Shown here: piece by piece, positions 16,674 to 25,744 of the stretch
Numbering within the stretch: the first letter of the stretch is position 1
Layout: each line of letters starts with the position of its first letter
Notes under the pieces: generated by a model
What the model saw: only the letters and a program-made list of their open reading frames with translations
The model's database searches: none
Told to the model about the DNA's origin: nothing
Position numbers and translations under genes: made by a program
Assembly (NCBI RefSeq): GCF_947497005.1
Contig: NZ_CANMFF010000006.1
Coordinates: 186,001 to 250,000 of the forward strand
Direction: 5' to 3'
Origin: an uncultured Ruegeria sp.
GTDB lineage: Bacteria > Pseudomonadota > Alphaproteobacteria > Rhodobacterales > Rhodobacteraceae
Length of the DNA: 64,000 bases

Positions 16674-18638
16674 TTAGTTTTCCTTCCAGACAGTGAAATC
16701 GCGTGCGTTGACTGGATCAGAGCCAATCAGGATGCGCCGCGGTCCACCAGCAGGCAGGGGTTTGGACATGTCACCAAAATTGAAGGCAAAATGCAATGTT
16801 CCGCGTCGCGCTACGCGCATGTCGGGGTCGCAGTCCAGAAGATCCAACCCAGCCCATTCCAAGACATTGCACATAATCACATGCAAAAGCGCACCGCGCG
16901 GGACCATGGCCAGATACGTTGCACAATCCGAACGGATGATCGCAGGGCTGGCGTCGCAGTAGGCGCTTTTGAAACGTGCCAGGACATTTGCTTCGGTCTC
17001 GACGATTTCTCGCCAGCCTGTGAAGTCAAACTTTTGACCGTCCAACAGCCGCACAGATTCTTCCGCGATATCGGGAAGCGATTCGACCCGCACAACACGA
17101 ACGCTAGTCAAATCCGTCAAAACACCTGGGGCCAGGTTCGAAGGGGTGCGCATCTGGGAAGTTTTGCTGCCAGAACGGGCGCCGATCAAGAGCTTGGCCC
17201 CGGAGCCCTCGAGTTTGGCGGACAAATCCGTCGTCACAATCATGCTTTGCGGCAGAATGATGAGCGCGTAGCCATGCAGTTCATCTTCAGGGCCCACAAA
17301 ATCAATTTCGACCCCCAGCACGCGCAATGCGGCGTACCATTCACGGAAGATATGGGTGTTGGGGAAGTCATTGTCATGCGGAAGGATATCCGCAGCCCAG
17401 ATCGAAGTGTAATCCAGCAGCATGGCCACCGAGGCTTTCTTGCGCGTCGTCGGCGGCAACGTTGCTCGGTCTTTCACAATCTGGGCCAGTTCAATAGCGG
17501 CTTGATCCGGGCTGTCATCCGAGCGCAACAAGGCGGTATGGTATTGTTCTTGTGCGAAATTTGCTTGCCGCCAGCGAAAGAACATAACAGCTTGCGCACC
17601 GTGTGCGAAGGCGGCCCAGGTCCAAAGCCGAACCATCCCTTCTGCCGGAGAAGGGTTCTTGGCAGCCCAGTCCACCGGCCCCGGCTGCTGTTCCAGTATC
17701 CACATCCGACCGCGCCCCTGACTTCGATACAGGTCGCAGTGGAAACCTTGGTAGTCAGGCGCGCCAGTCCGCAGATAGCGACGCTTTTCTTCGTCTGACA
17801 AGGTTGAGCCCATCAGGTTGCCCAGCGGGTAACTGTCGAACCCAACGATATCCAGATCGGTGGCCACTGCGTGGTGATCAAACTCGAAACTGCCAGCCAT
17901 GAAATTGTGAGTGATATCCCGGCCCGGCGCGTGCTCACGCAGAACATCCACCTGAGTCTTGTTGAACAGTCGCACCCGATCCGAGGAATAGCGCGCAAAA
18001 TCCAATGCATGCGTCGGGTTGGGCGTGGCGACGAGTCCGTTGGGTAGTTCAATCTGAGCAAAGGCAGAATAGGTCGACCCCCAGAACACTGTACCCCACG
18101 TTTCGTTCAAGGCATTGATTGTGCCATACTTGGTCTCAAGCCAGCGCTGAAAACCCGTGCGTGCGGCATTGGAGAAGCTGAGCACTGAATCGTGGTCGTT
18201 GTATTCATTGTCGATCTGCCACGCACAGACAAAGGGGTTCTTGCCATATCGACAGGCATATTCCTTTGCTATCCGCTGTGCTTCCGCCAGATAGATATCG
18301 CTGGAAAAACAATAATGCCTGCGGGATCCAAAGCCCCTCACCCTTCCATCCGGACCCACAGGCAAAATATCTGGGTATTCGTCGATCAACCATTTGGGCG
18401 GTGCTGCCGTGGGTGTGGACATCATGACCTTCAGACCAGCCTGCCCCAATACATCGATTATTTCATCCAGCCACTCCCATTGGAACTGTCCGCGCGAGGG
18501 TTCGATTAAGCCCCAGGTGAATTCGGCAATTCGAACCCAATCCAGCCCCATCTCAACCATCCGCGCAGCATCATCGCCCCAACGGGACGAGTCCCATTGT
18601 TCAGGGTAGTAACAAACCCCCAATTCCAGTTTGCTCAT
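16674..18638 (-). CDS. Second GH42 beta-galactosidase
   Basis: A 654-residue family 42 enzyme with LGVCYYPEQWD at the start, acid/base E145 in WQIDNEYN and nucleophile E316 in WILEQQPG. It resembles the enzyme at 10016-11932 along its length but differs at many positions, so it is a paralogue rather than a recent copy. It is the last gene of an operon with an amino-acid-type transporter; its ATG overlaps the permease stop (ATGA). No signal peptide is seen, so it should act on an imported beta-galactoside. The 146 bases after it hold only the promoter side of the gene at 16527. Confidence 0.92.
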   Translation of the reverse strand: MSKLELGVCYYPEQWDSSRWGDDAARMVEMGLDWVRIAEFTWGLIEPSRGQFQWEWLDEIIDVLGQAGLKVMMSTPTAAPPKWLIDEYPDILPVGPDGRVRGFGSRRHYCFSSDIYLAEAQRIAKEYACRYGKNPFVCAWQIDNEYNDHDSVLSFSNAARTGFQRWLETKYGTINALNETWGTVFWGSTYSAFAQIELPNGLVATPNPTHALDFARYSSDRVRLFNKTQVDVLREHAPGRDITHNFMAGSFEFDHHAVATDLDIVGFDSYPLGNLMGSTLSDEEKRRYLRTGAPDYQGFHCDLYRSQGRGRMWILEQQPGPVDWAAKNPSPAEGMVRLWTWAAFAHGAQAVMFFRWRQANFAQEQYHTALLRSDDSPDQAAIELAQIVKDRATLPPTTRKKASVAMLLDYTSIWAADILPHDNDFPNTHIFREWYAALRVLGVEIDFVGPEDELHGYALIILPQSMIVTTDLSAKLEGSGAKLLIGARSGSKTSQMRTPSNLAPGVLTDLTSVRVVRVESLPDIAEESVRLLDGQKFDFTGWREIVETEANVLARFKSAYCDASPAIIRSDCATYLAMVPRGALLHVIMCNVLEWAGLDLLDCDPDMRVARRGTLHFAFNFGDMSKPLPAGGPRRILIGSDPVNARDFTVWKEN

Positions 18639-20281
18639 CGATTATCCTTTGCGGTGCGTCGCTCGATCCACTTCAGGAAACTGGCGCAGGCGAGTGTGAG
18701 GACGACGTAAAGGATCGCTGCTGTATTGAATGGGGCAAAGGGCAGGAAACTTGCGGCCTGAAACTCTCGCATTCTTTGGGTCATGTCCCGAACGGACAGA
18801 ATGGACAGCAAAGATGTGTCCTTGATCATCGCGATAAACTCATTGCCCAAGGGTGGTGTCACGATCCGCAGCGCCTGAGGCAGGATAATCAATCGCGCAG
18901 TTTGCCACCGCGACAGACCCAAAGAGCTGCCCGCCTCCAGTTGGCCTTTCGGGATAGCTTCAATTCCTGATCGGAAAATTTCGGCCATATAAGCGGAGTA
19001 CCCAACCGAGATAGCGATGATACCGCGCGTCATGTTGGTCATGTCGATACCGCCGCTTGTTACATCCTTGACCGCACCCGCCAGCGGCAGCCCGATGTAA
19101 AGAATAATCACCAGCATTGGAATGCCACGTATTGTGTCCACAAAGAACTCCGCCCCGACGGCCAGAGGGTGCAATTTGTGCTGGGCTCCACCAATGGTCA
19201 GTGTCAGTAGAAGAAACCCGATCACGGCGAATGCAAGTGCCGGGTTTCTGTATTTGTCAGGTAGAAAACTGGTCTGCCACAGAACCGGATAACCTTGCGT
19301 GTTTGCCTCGACCGGGACAAAGGCACCGGAAACGCTGTCGACGGATTCAATCTGCTCCAGCGCAGTTGCTGCATCAGTGGCGCTACGGATGCGGTATTGT
19401 TGGTCTCCTGAACCTTCGAACTCGCCAAACCGGATGATATCAGCTTGCGCCTGAGGGGTACCGCGCATGATTGCGATGCGCCCTTCGGTGCCGCCGACCA
19501 AAACATAGTTAACTTGCGGTTGCATGAAGAAAAAGGCCGATATTGCCAGCAACGTCAGGCTGATCGAGCCATAGATGATCGTTGTGCGCGCCCGGGGTTT
19601 GAAGGATTGCAGCCCGACCCAGATCAGGCCCAGAATGGCCGAGAAGATATAGGCAAAGATGGCGGCGCGAAATGTAATGGCGACGCCTGTTGCAAACTGC
19701 CAATGCGCCATGAACATCAGATAAAACAAAACAGCGCCGGTCAAACATTCCAGGCCAAGAAGAATTCGGCCACGCCAGGGGGGCCGCAATCGGGCTGAAA
19801 AAAAACAAAGTGCCATAACGGCCGTGTAGATTGCCAAGTGAATTTGCAGGCCTGTCTGGACCTGATCAACGACGTCAGGAAACAACACCCAAGTCTGACT
19901 CGACCTGTCTATGAGGGTCGAGGTGTTTTCGCTGAGCGCATAAAAGAACACCGACTCGGCGAAGGGCATCAGGAGATGAGGAAAAACAAGGCTGATGACC
20001 AAAAGCGCAACCGATGCCGGGAACGCAGTAAGAGCACAAATCCGCAACCAACCAGGCGCCTGATCTGCAAACCGTGCGTGGCGGGCGCTGAGATACCCAA
20101 GGATTGCCACGGTCGCGACAAGCAGAAAGCCCACAAAGATAGGGCCCGCATTGTTGCCGATCCCCAGAATGGCGGTCAGAGATCGCAAATATTTCGAGGA
20201 AGTCGCGAACAGGTAGATGATGAAAGGTGCGGCTGCAAACAACACAAGGTTGCTCGGGCGGATCGTACTGAGGCGCAACAT
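18635..20281 (-). CDS. Oversized polar-amino-acid-type ABC permease
   Basis: The start is ATG 20281, with GGAG eight bases before it, giving 548 residues; typical HisQ/GlnP permeases have 220-320. The C-terminal 200 residues are a normal domain of this family (FVDTIRGIPMLVIILYIGLP, EAGSSLGLSRWQTARLIILPQALR as EAA loop). In front are several further membrane segments and a soluble stretch at about residues 265-345 (VGGTEGRIAIMRGTPQAQADI). It pairs with the binding protein at 20346. No ATPase gene is nearby. The role of the N-terminal part is unknown. Confidence 0.85.
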   Translation of the reverse strand: MLRLSTIRPSNLVLFAAAPFIIYLFATSSKYLRSLTAILGIGNNAGPIFVGFLLVATVAILGYLSARHARFADQAPGWLRICALTAFPASVALLVISLVFPHLLMPFAESVFFYALSENTSTLIDRSSQTWVLFPDVVDQVQTGLQIHLAIYTAVMALCFFSARLRPPWRGRILLGLECLTGAVLFYLMFMAHWQFATGVAITFRAAIFAYIFSAILGLIWVGLQSFKPRARTTIIYGSISLTLLAISAFFFMQPQVNYVLVGGTEGRIAIMRGTPQAQADIIRFGEFEGSGDQQYRIRSATDAATALEQIESVDSVSGAFVPVEANTQGYPVLWQTSFLPDKYRNPALAFAVIGFLLLTLTIGGAQHKLHPLAVGAEFFVDTIRGIPMLVIILYIGLPLAGAVKDVTSGGIDMTNMTRGIIAISVGYSAYMAEIFRSGIEAIPKGQLEAGSSLGLSRWQTARLIILPQALRIVTPPLGNEFIAMIKDTSLLSILSVRDMTQRMREFQAASFLPFAPFNTAAILYVVLTLACASFLKWIERRTAKDNR

Positions 20282-20345
20282 GGAACTTCTCCGCTTATAC
20301 AAGGTCCGGCAGAGAACGCTGCCGGACCAAAGGGACGCTATAGGA

Positions 20346-21095
20346 TCAGTTGGTGCCCCAGTACTTGGCTTTTAGTTCGTCCAGCGTGCCGTCCTCCTGA
20401 ATGGCCGTCAGGCCGGTATTGATCGCGTCCACCGTCGGGTCGCCTTCCTGAAAAACGATGCCCAGAGGGTCGGATTGCAGGCCTGTGATGCCGACGGTCA
20501 GCTCTCCTGCAAACTCCTGCTCGTAGGCCGCCGCCGATGTCCCGTCGATGATCACGCCCTGAACATCTGCGTTCTGCAGCGCCAGAATTGCCGCCGAGAA
20601 ATTGTCATACAGGCTGACATTCTCGCGCCCGACAAGTTCCTCCGCCAATTGGGCATTGGTGGTGGCTGTTTGCGCCGCCAATTTCTGACCACCTGCTTTG
20701 AAATCATCTAGCGTCATACTCGCATTGTCGACCTGCAGAAGAATGGCTTGGCTGACAACGATATAAGGTTCGGAAAAGTCCATGGTCTCTTCGCGTTCCG
20801 GTGTGATCGATACGCCCGAAATGACCAGATCGAACTCACCCTGCTGAAGAGCCGCGAAAATGCCGTCCCATGCTGTGTTTACAAAGTTTGGGACACAATT
20901 GACCTTTTCGCAGATCGCATTCATCACGTCGACGTCAAACCCTACAATCTCTCCGGTCGCTTCATCCACGGTTTCCATCGGCGGATAAGTTGCATCGGTT
21001 CCGATCTTCAGAACGCGACCGTCCAGATCGGCGGCGAATGCCGCTGGTGCTGTCAATGTGACCAGAGTAGCGGCGGCAAGTAGGTGTTTTAACAT
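20346..21095 (-). CDS. Polar-amino-acid-type periplasmic binding protein
   Basis: The 249-residue protein has a Sec leader (residues 1-21, ending AAFA/ADLDG) and the family 3 solute-binding fold typical of GlnH/HisJ/ArtJ: KIGTDATYPPMETVDEATGEIVGFDVDVMNAI, then FDLVISGVSITPEREETMDFSEPY. It should bind an amino acid or amino-acid-like ligand. Because the operon ends in a GH42 beta-galactosidase, the ligand may be a galactosylated amino acid; that is inference only. Confidence 0.88.
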   Translation of the reverse strand: MLKHLLAAATLVTLTAPAAFAADLDGRVLKIGTDATYPPMETVDEATGEIVGFDVDVMNAICEKVNCVPNFVNTAWDGIFAALQQGEFDLVISGVSITPEREETMDFSEPYIVVSQAILLQVDNASMTLDDFKAGGQKLAAQTATTNAQLAEELVGRENVSLYDNFSAAILALQNADVQGVIIDGTSAAAYEQEFAGELTVGITGLQSDPLGIVFQEGDPTVDAINTGLTAIQEDGTLDELKAKYWGTN

Positions 21096-21117
21096 GTTCG
21101 GTTTCTCCTTTGTTGGA

Positions 21118-22164
21118 TCAGGTGGTCTGCGCCATACCCGGCGCTGGGGTGTCAGGTTGCCGCTCGATCAACGTGGCCCTGATCTTTTTTTGTGTCTCTG
21201 ACGGGTCGACCCCGTCCAAGGTTTTCAGCATGAACTCACCCAACAGACGGCTTGTTTCGGCAATCGGCAGGTAATAGGTGCTGGGCGGTGGTACGAAATA
21301 CTGGCTGAGTTTCAGATCGTCATTTGAAATTACCACAACATCCTCGCCTACCCGAACTCTGGTCTTGGCCGCGGCGGACAAGGCACCAAGGGTCATTGCC
21401 TCGTTGGCGCAAATGATGGCGCTTGGTCGGTTGGGCAATTGCATGAGCGCACCAAAGGCTTTCTGGCCGGTTTCTGCAGTAGTTGGGCCGGTCAAAATGA
21501 GAGTGGGGTCAAAATCCGCGCCATAAATTGAAAGAGCGTCGACATAGCCCCGGCGGCGTTGTTGCGCATAGATCAGATCATCCGGGGGGTTTACCAATGC
21601 AATCCGGCGATGCCCAAGGCCGAGCAGCCGAGAAGTCGCATCATAAGCAGCAGTCTGACTATCGAGGTCCACGTAAGGATGCTGTTGGGCACTGTCGCTC
21701 ATGCCATAGGTGACAAAGGGAAATCCCTCGTCTTGCAGATAGGCGATACGCTGGTCATTCACACGCGTTCCGGAAAAGATCACTCCATCAGCCAAACCTT
21801 CCTGCACGATGGATTTTAGGGTCTGCAGCGCCGTGCCCCCATCAGGTATACTGAATACGGTCAATTGATAGCGCGACCGCTGAACCGCATTGGATATTCC
21901 GGCCAGGATACGTGTAAATTCCACTCCCTCCCATTCTTCGGCGGCAGCATCGGAAACGCCGACCAACACGGCGATCCTATAGGATTTGTTTGTGCGCAGT
22001 TTCAGACCATCCAAATTCACCCGATATCCCAGTGCGGTTGCTGCATTCTGGATCTCTTCCCGTGTTTCGCGCTTGACCGAAGGGGCCCCGCGCAGGGCAT
22101 TTGACACAGTGCCAACTGAATACCCGGTTTTTCGGGCGATCGATTTGATCGTTGCTCGTGCCAT
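21118..22164 (-). CDS. LacI-family transcriptional regulator
   Basis: The 348-residue protein has an N-terminal LacI helix-turn-helix (TIKSIARKTGYSVGTVSNALRG, residues 5-26) and hinge helix, then a periplasmic-binding-protein-like ligand domain (RIAVLVGVSDAA, LGHRRIALVNPP, PSAIICANEAMTLGAL). Its ATG shares a base with the stop of the isomerase-like gene (TGATG). It probably represses its own operon through the palindrome at 22924-22935. Effector unknown. Confidence 0.92.
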   Translation of the reverse strand: MARATIKSIARKTGYSVGTVSNALRGAPSVKRETREEIQNAATALGYRVNLDGLKLRTNKSYRIAVLVGVSDAAAEEWEGVEFTRILAGISNAVQRSRYQLTVFSIPDGGTALQTLKSIVQEGLADGVIFSGTRVNDQRIAYLQDEGFPFVTYGMSDSAQQHPYVDLDSQTAAYDATSRLLGLGHRRIALVNPPDDLIYAQQRRRGYVDALSIYGADFDPTLILTGPTTAETGQKAFGALMQLPNRPSAIICANEAMTLGALSAAAKTRVRVGEDVVVISNDDLKLSQYFVPPPSTYYLPIAETSRLLGEFMLKTLDGVDPSETQKKIRATLIERQPDTPAPGMAQTT

Positions 22165-22913
22165 CAGCCGATCCCAGCCAATTGGTCAGTCAAAAATGAC
22201 CGGCCCATTTGCAAGGTTTGCCTGTGATCTGCGGTTTCATCATGTTCGACAAAAAGGTCAGTACATTCGGTTTGTGCGAGCGCTTGCAATGTACCATTCC
22301 AGTCGACGACGCCCTCTCCCAGATTGCGCCAACGCTCATCTTCTGATCCGCCTTCCGGGTCCACATCAGTAGCGTGGACAGACAGGATGCGTTCAGAATG
22401 GCGGGTGATCAAATCTGCCGAGTTCAGCCCTGCTGCAGCCAGCCAGCCGATGTCAGGCTGCCAATAGATGTTTCCTTGTGCGAGAATCTGATCGAGAGGG
22501 GTCTCGCCCGGTGCGCCGATCAGATCAAAATCATGATTGTGGTACGCAAGACTGATGTCGTGATCAGCAAGTCGACCAGCCCATTCGGACAACTGGCCTG
22601 ACACCGTCTTCCATCCCCGGGCAGTGTCGGGCCGCGCCTGAGGCGCCAGCCAAGGCATGACGGCCACCCGGCATTCCAAAAGGTGCAAAACTTCGACGAT
22701 ATCGTTAAAGCGCGTGTCGAACTCTTCCCAGTCGAAATGTGCAGAACGAAGGTTAAGACCAGATTGACGAATGGTGCACGCCATCTGATTTGGGCTCATC
22801 GCGTGCAGGCCAGTGGTTTCAACATCCAAGAAACCGCAGTCGGCAACCAACTGCAACTGATCAGCCAGATTGCCGCATTGCCGCACAGTATAGAGTTGGG
22901 CGGAAACTCGCAT
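22164..22913 (-). CDS. Sugar phosphate isomerase/epimerase-like TIM-barrel protein
   Basis: The 249-residue protein is a xylose-isomerase-like TIM barrel (family of IolE, IolI and hydroxypyruvate isomerase). Visible features are MRVSAQLYTVRQCG at the start, SLAYHNHDFDL near residue 120 and DLFVEHDET near residue 225, with His, Asp and Glu residues fitting the family's divalent-metal site. As first gene of the LacI operon it probably processes the imported sugar or its aglycone. The exact reaction cannot be read from sequence. Confidence 0.85.
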   Translation of the reverse strand: MRVSAQLYTVRQCGNLADQLQLVADCGFLDVETTGLHAMSPNQMACTIRQSGLNLRSAHFDWEEFDTRFNDIVEVLHLLECRVAVMPWLAPQARPDTARGWKTVSGQLSEWAGRLADHDISLAYHNHDFDLIGAPGETPLDQILAQGNIYWQPDIGWLAAAGLNSADLITRHSERILSVHATDVDPEGGSEDERWRNLGEGVVDWNGTLQALAQTECTDLFVEHDETADHRQTLQMGRSFLTDQLAGIG

Positions 22914-22923
22914 TTATCACCAC

Positions 22924-22935
22924 TGAAACGTTTCA
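22924..22935. promoter_or_regulatory. LacI-type operator
   Basis: TGAAACGTTTCA is a perfect 12-base palindrome with the central CG typical of LacI-family operators. It sits 11 bases upstream of the ATG at 22913. A TTGACA -35 on the minus strand lies at 22963-22968, though no good -10 follows at 16-18 bases. It is probably bound by the LacI protein encoded at 21118-22164. Confidence 0.7.
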
Positions 22936-22993
22936 AATATGGTGGAATGCGACCCCTAACGTTGTCAAGCGCCTTGTTGGGATGTTTCAGCTA

Positions 22994-24076
22994 TCACATT
23001 CGCATCGAAACGCCGTTATGAAACAGATGCACTTTTTCCGGAGCTGCGGTGACGGAAACGGTTTGGCCACGCATATCTCTCTGAACACCGGGGAGCTTGG
23101 CAATTGCTGCATCACCTTCCGGGTTTTTTTCGAAATACAAAAGCGTAACTTCACCCAGCGCTTCGGTGAAATCCACGATCCCCGTCAGGATCGCGCTATC
23201 ATCTGTTGTGGCAAAGTCTTCAGGGCGCACGCCGATTTTGACCTGTTTTCCCAAATCATTTTCATCGGTTGGAACCGCGGATACTGCAATGCCGCCTGAC
23301 GCGAGTTCAACAGTTGTCATTGCACCTGTCCCAGTGACTTTCCCGGGCAGAAGGTTCATGGATGGGGAACCGATGAATTGCGCTACGAACTCGTTGTCAG
23401 GCGTTTCATAAAGCTCAAGCGGTGTCCCAACCTGCGCGATGCCCTTGTTGGCCAAGACGACGATCCGGCTGGCCAATGTCATGGCCTCGACCTGATCGTG
23501 GGTCACATAGATCATGGTGCTGTCAGGCATAGCCTCTTTCAGGCGCGCGATCTCGATACGTGTGGCAACCCGAAGCGCTGCGTCGAGGTTCGAGAGGGGT
23601 TCATCGAACAGGTACACTTTTGGGTCACGCACAATCGCGCGCCCAATGGCAACCCGTTGACGCTGGCCGCCGGACAGAGCCTTAGGCAGGCGATCCAGAA
23701 ATGGATCCAACTGAAGAATTTGAGCGGCCCGTTCTACTGCAGCATCAATCTCGGTCGCTGGCATCTTGGCGATCTTCAGCGCGAAAGCCATGTTTTCCCG
23801 CACGGTCATGTGGGGGTACAAGGCGTAGCTTTGGAAGACCATCGCGATGCCACGTTGCGCAGGCGGAACATCATTCATGACCTGCCCTTCGATTTCCAGC
23901 GTTCCGCCTGTAATCTTTTCCAGACCGGCAATCATCCGCAACAAAGTGGATTTTCCGCAACCGGACGGGCCGACAAAAACGATCAACTCGCCCTGCTCGA
24001 TATCAAGATTGATGTTTTTCAGAACGTCGACCGGACCATAAGACTTGGCGACATCCGTGAGGTTGAGTTCAGACAT
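22994..24076 (-). CDS. aglK: Alpha-glucoside ABC transporter ATPase
   Basis: A 360-residue MalK/UgpC-type ATPase with Walker A GPSGCGKST, signature LSGGQRQR, Walker B VYLFDEPLSNLD and switch region YVTHDQVEAMTLA, followed by TOBE domains (QFIGSPSMNLLPG, IGVRPEDF). It is the last gene of aglEFGAK and should energise the AglFG permeases. It is the only MalK-type ATPase in the window, so it may also serve the galactoside transporter at 667-3796, which lacks one. Confidence 0.88.
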   Translation of the reverse strand: MSELNLTDVAKSYGPVDVLKNINLDIEQGELIVFVGPSGCGKSTLLRMIAGLEKITGGTLEIEGQVMNDVPPAQRGIAMVFQSYALYPHMTVRENMAFALKIAKMPATEIDAAVERAAQILQLDPFLDRLPKALSGGQRQRVAIGRAIVRDPKVYLFDEPLSNLDAALRVATRIEIARLKEAMPDSTMIYVTHDQVEAMTLASRIVVLANKGIAQVGTPLELYETPDNEFVAQFIGSPSMNLLPGKVTGTGAMTTVELASGGIAVSAVPTDENDLGKQVKIGVRPEDFATTDDSAILTGIVDFTEALGEVTLLYFEKNPEGDAAIAKLPGVQRDMRGQTVSVTAAPEKVHLFHNGVSMRM

Positions 24077-24079
24077 GCC

Positions 24080-25735
24080 TTATCCCTTTTTCCTGACCAA
24101 CAGACAGAATTGCGAAGCACCCAGAGTGATGCCGTTTGCACCTTCGATGCCACCCAAGCCCTGACCAATGGTCTGCCAATTGCCGTCCGGCAGCTTAACT
24201 TCGGTCGCGTCCGGACCGAGATTGAAGGCACAGAAAACTTGCTCCGAACTGTCTTCACGCAGGAAAGTCAGAACCGAGCCTGTTGCGGTCATCTCGGATT
24301 GCGCCCCCGATGCCAATGCAGCGTGCGCGTGCCGAAGCTCTATGGCGCGACGATAATGGTTCAATATAGATTGCGAATCCACTTCCAGCCGGTCTACCGC
24401 CTTTTCAGCTTGCTGGATGCTTACAGGCAGCCAGGGTTCTGCGGTGCTAAAGCCCGATTGCGCATCCTGAGCTGCCCAAACCATCGGCGTGCGGCAACCG
24501 TCGCGGCCTTTAAACTCCGGCCAGAATTCAATGCCATAAGGGTCTTGCAGTTTCTCAAACGGTACATCTGCTTCGTGCAGACCCAATTCTTCGCCCTGAT
24601 ATAGGCAAGCAGAGCCGCGCAGGCACATCATTAGAACCGCGTGCTGACGGGCCGCCGCCTCGTTCAGATTCCACCGTGAGGCGTGGCGCTGGACGTCGTG
24701 GTTGGAAAACGCCCAACATGGCCACGCATCACCGGCTTTTGCCTCCAATTGATCAAAGACATGCTTGGTGTAACTGGCGGTCAGGGCGCGTTTTTCGAGA
24801 AACTCGAACGCATAGCACATATGCATCCGCTTATCGCCGGACGTGTACTCTCCCATGATTTCAAGCCCGCGTTGCGCGTCCCCAACCTCGCCCAGACAGG
24901 CGCGGCCCTCATATTCGTCCGTCAACGCCCTTAGTCGCTCCAAGAAAGCGATGTTTTCAGGCCGACTTTTCGAGAACAGATGATCCTGGTGATTATAAGG
25001 GTTCACCGCAGGAGCGATCGTGGCATTGCGTTGATCCAACGGCAGGGCAGGATTGTCGCGCAGGTCTTTATCGTGGAAGTAGAAGTTTATGGTGTCCAGC
25101 CGGAACCCATCCACCCCCAGATCCAGCCAGAACCGCGCCACGTCCAGCAATGCATCCTGAACGTCCGGGCAATGGAAGTTCAGATCCGGCTGAGACGTCA
25201 AGAAGTTGTGCAAATAGTATTGAAGGCGACGAGCGTCCCATTGCCAGGCCGAGCCGCCGAAAATCGACAACCAGTTATTCGGCGGCGTGCCATCTGGCTT
25301 GGGGTCAGCCCACACATACCAGTCGGATTTCAGGTTTTCACGATTGCGGCGGCTTTCGCTGAACCAAGGGTGCTGATCCGATGTATGCGACAAAACCAGA
25401 TCGATCATGATCTTCAGACCTTTCGCGTGGGCCTGATCCAGAAGCTCTTTGAAATCGCCCAGCGTACCAAACATGAGATCGACATCGCGATAATCGCTGA
25501 CGTCATAGCCAAAGTCTTTCATCGGCGACTTGAAAAACGGTGAGATCCAGATCGCATCAACACCCAGAGACGCGACATAGTCCAGTCGTGCGGTGATGCC
25601 TTTAAGATCACCGATCCCGTCCGCGTTGCTGTCCTGAAAGCTGCGCGGATAGATTTGATAGATCACCCCGCCTTGCCACCAGTCCGAAGACAGTTTCTTT
25701 GCTTTGCTTTGTTCAAAGTTGCTCTGCACGTTCAT
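24080..25735 (-). CDS. aglA: GH13 alpha-glucosidase
   Basis: The 551-residue cytoplasmic enzyme belongs to family 13 (oligo-1,6-glucosidase/alpha-glucosidase group). Conserved regions are visible in order: DLVLSHTSDQHPWF, GVDGFRLDTIN (nucleophile Asp), ACLGEVG (acid/base Glu) and FSNHDVQR (stabilising Asp). It hydrolyses imported alpha-glucosides such as sucrose, maltose or trehalose to glucose plus partner. The gene sits between aglG and aglK with gaps under 10 bases, the order known from Sinorhizobium agl. Confidence 0.92.
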   Translation of the reverse strand: MNVQSNFEQSKAKKLSSDWWQGGVIYQIYPRSFQDSNADGIGDLKGITARLDYVASLGVDAIWISPFFKSPMKDFGYDVSDYRDVDLMFGTLGDFKELLDQAHAKGLKIMIDLVLSHTSDQHPWFSESRRNRENLKSDWYVWADPKPDGTPPNNWLSIFGGSAWQWDARRLQYYLHNFLTSQPDLNFHCPDVQDALLDVARFWLDLGVDGFRLDTINFYFHDKDLRDNPALPLDQRNATIAPAVNPYNHQDHLFSKSRPENIAFLERLRALTDEYEGRACLGEVGDAQRGLEIMGEYTSGDKRMHMCYAFEFLEKRALTASYTKHVFDQLEAKAGDAWPCWAFSNHDVQRHASRWNLNEAAARQHAVLMMCLRGSACLYQGEELGLHEADVPFEKLQDPYGIEFWPEFKGRDGCRTPMVWAAQDAQSGFSTAEPWLPVSIQQAEKAVDRLEVDSQSILNHYRRAIELRHAHAALASGAQSEMTATGSVLTFLREDSSEQVFCAFNLGPDATEVKLPDGNWQTIGQGLGGIEGANGITLGASQFCLLVRKKG

Positions 25736-25744
25736 CAGAAGCCT

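Noticed and set aside
16638..17798. Plus-strand frame of 386 codons
   Set aside because: It is antisense to the GH42 gene at 16674-18638, whose catalytic motifs are intact; no recognisable protein.
22963..22968. Full promoter for the LacI operon from TTGACA
   Set aside because: No acceptable -10 at 16-18 bases; only the -35-like hexamer was noted with the operator.
23378..24604. Plus-strand frame of 408 codons
   Set aside because: Antisense to aglK and aglA; composition and lack of motifs mark it as a shadow.
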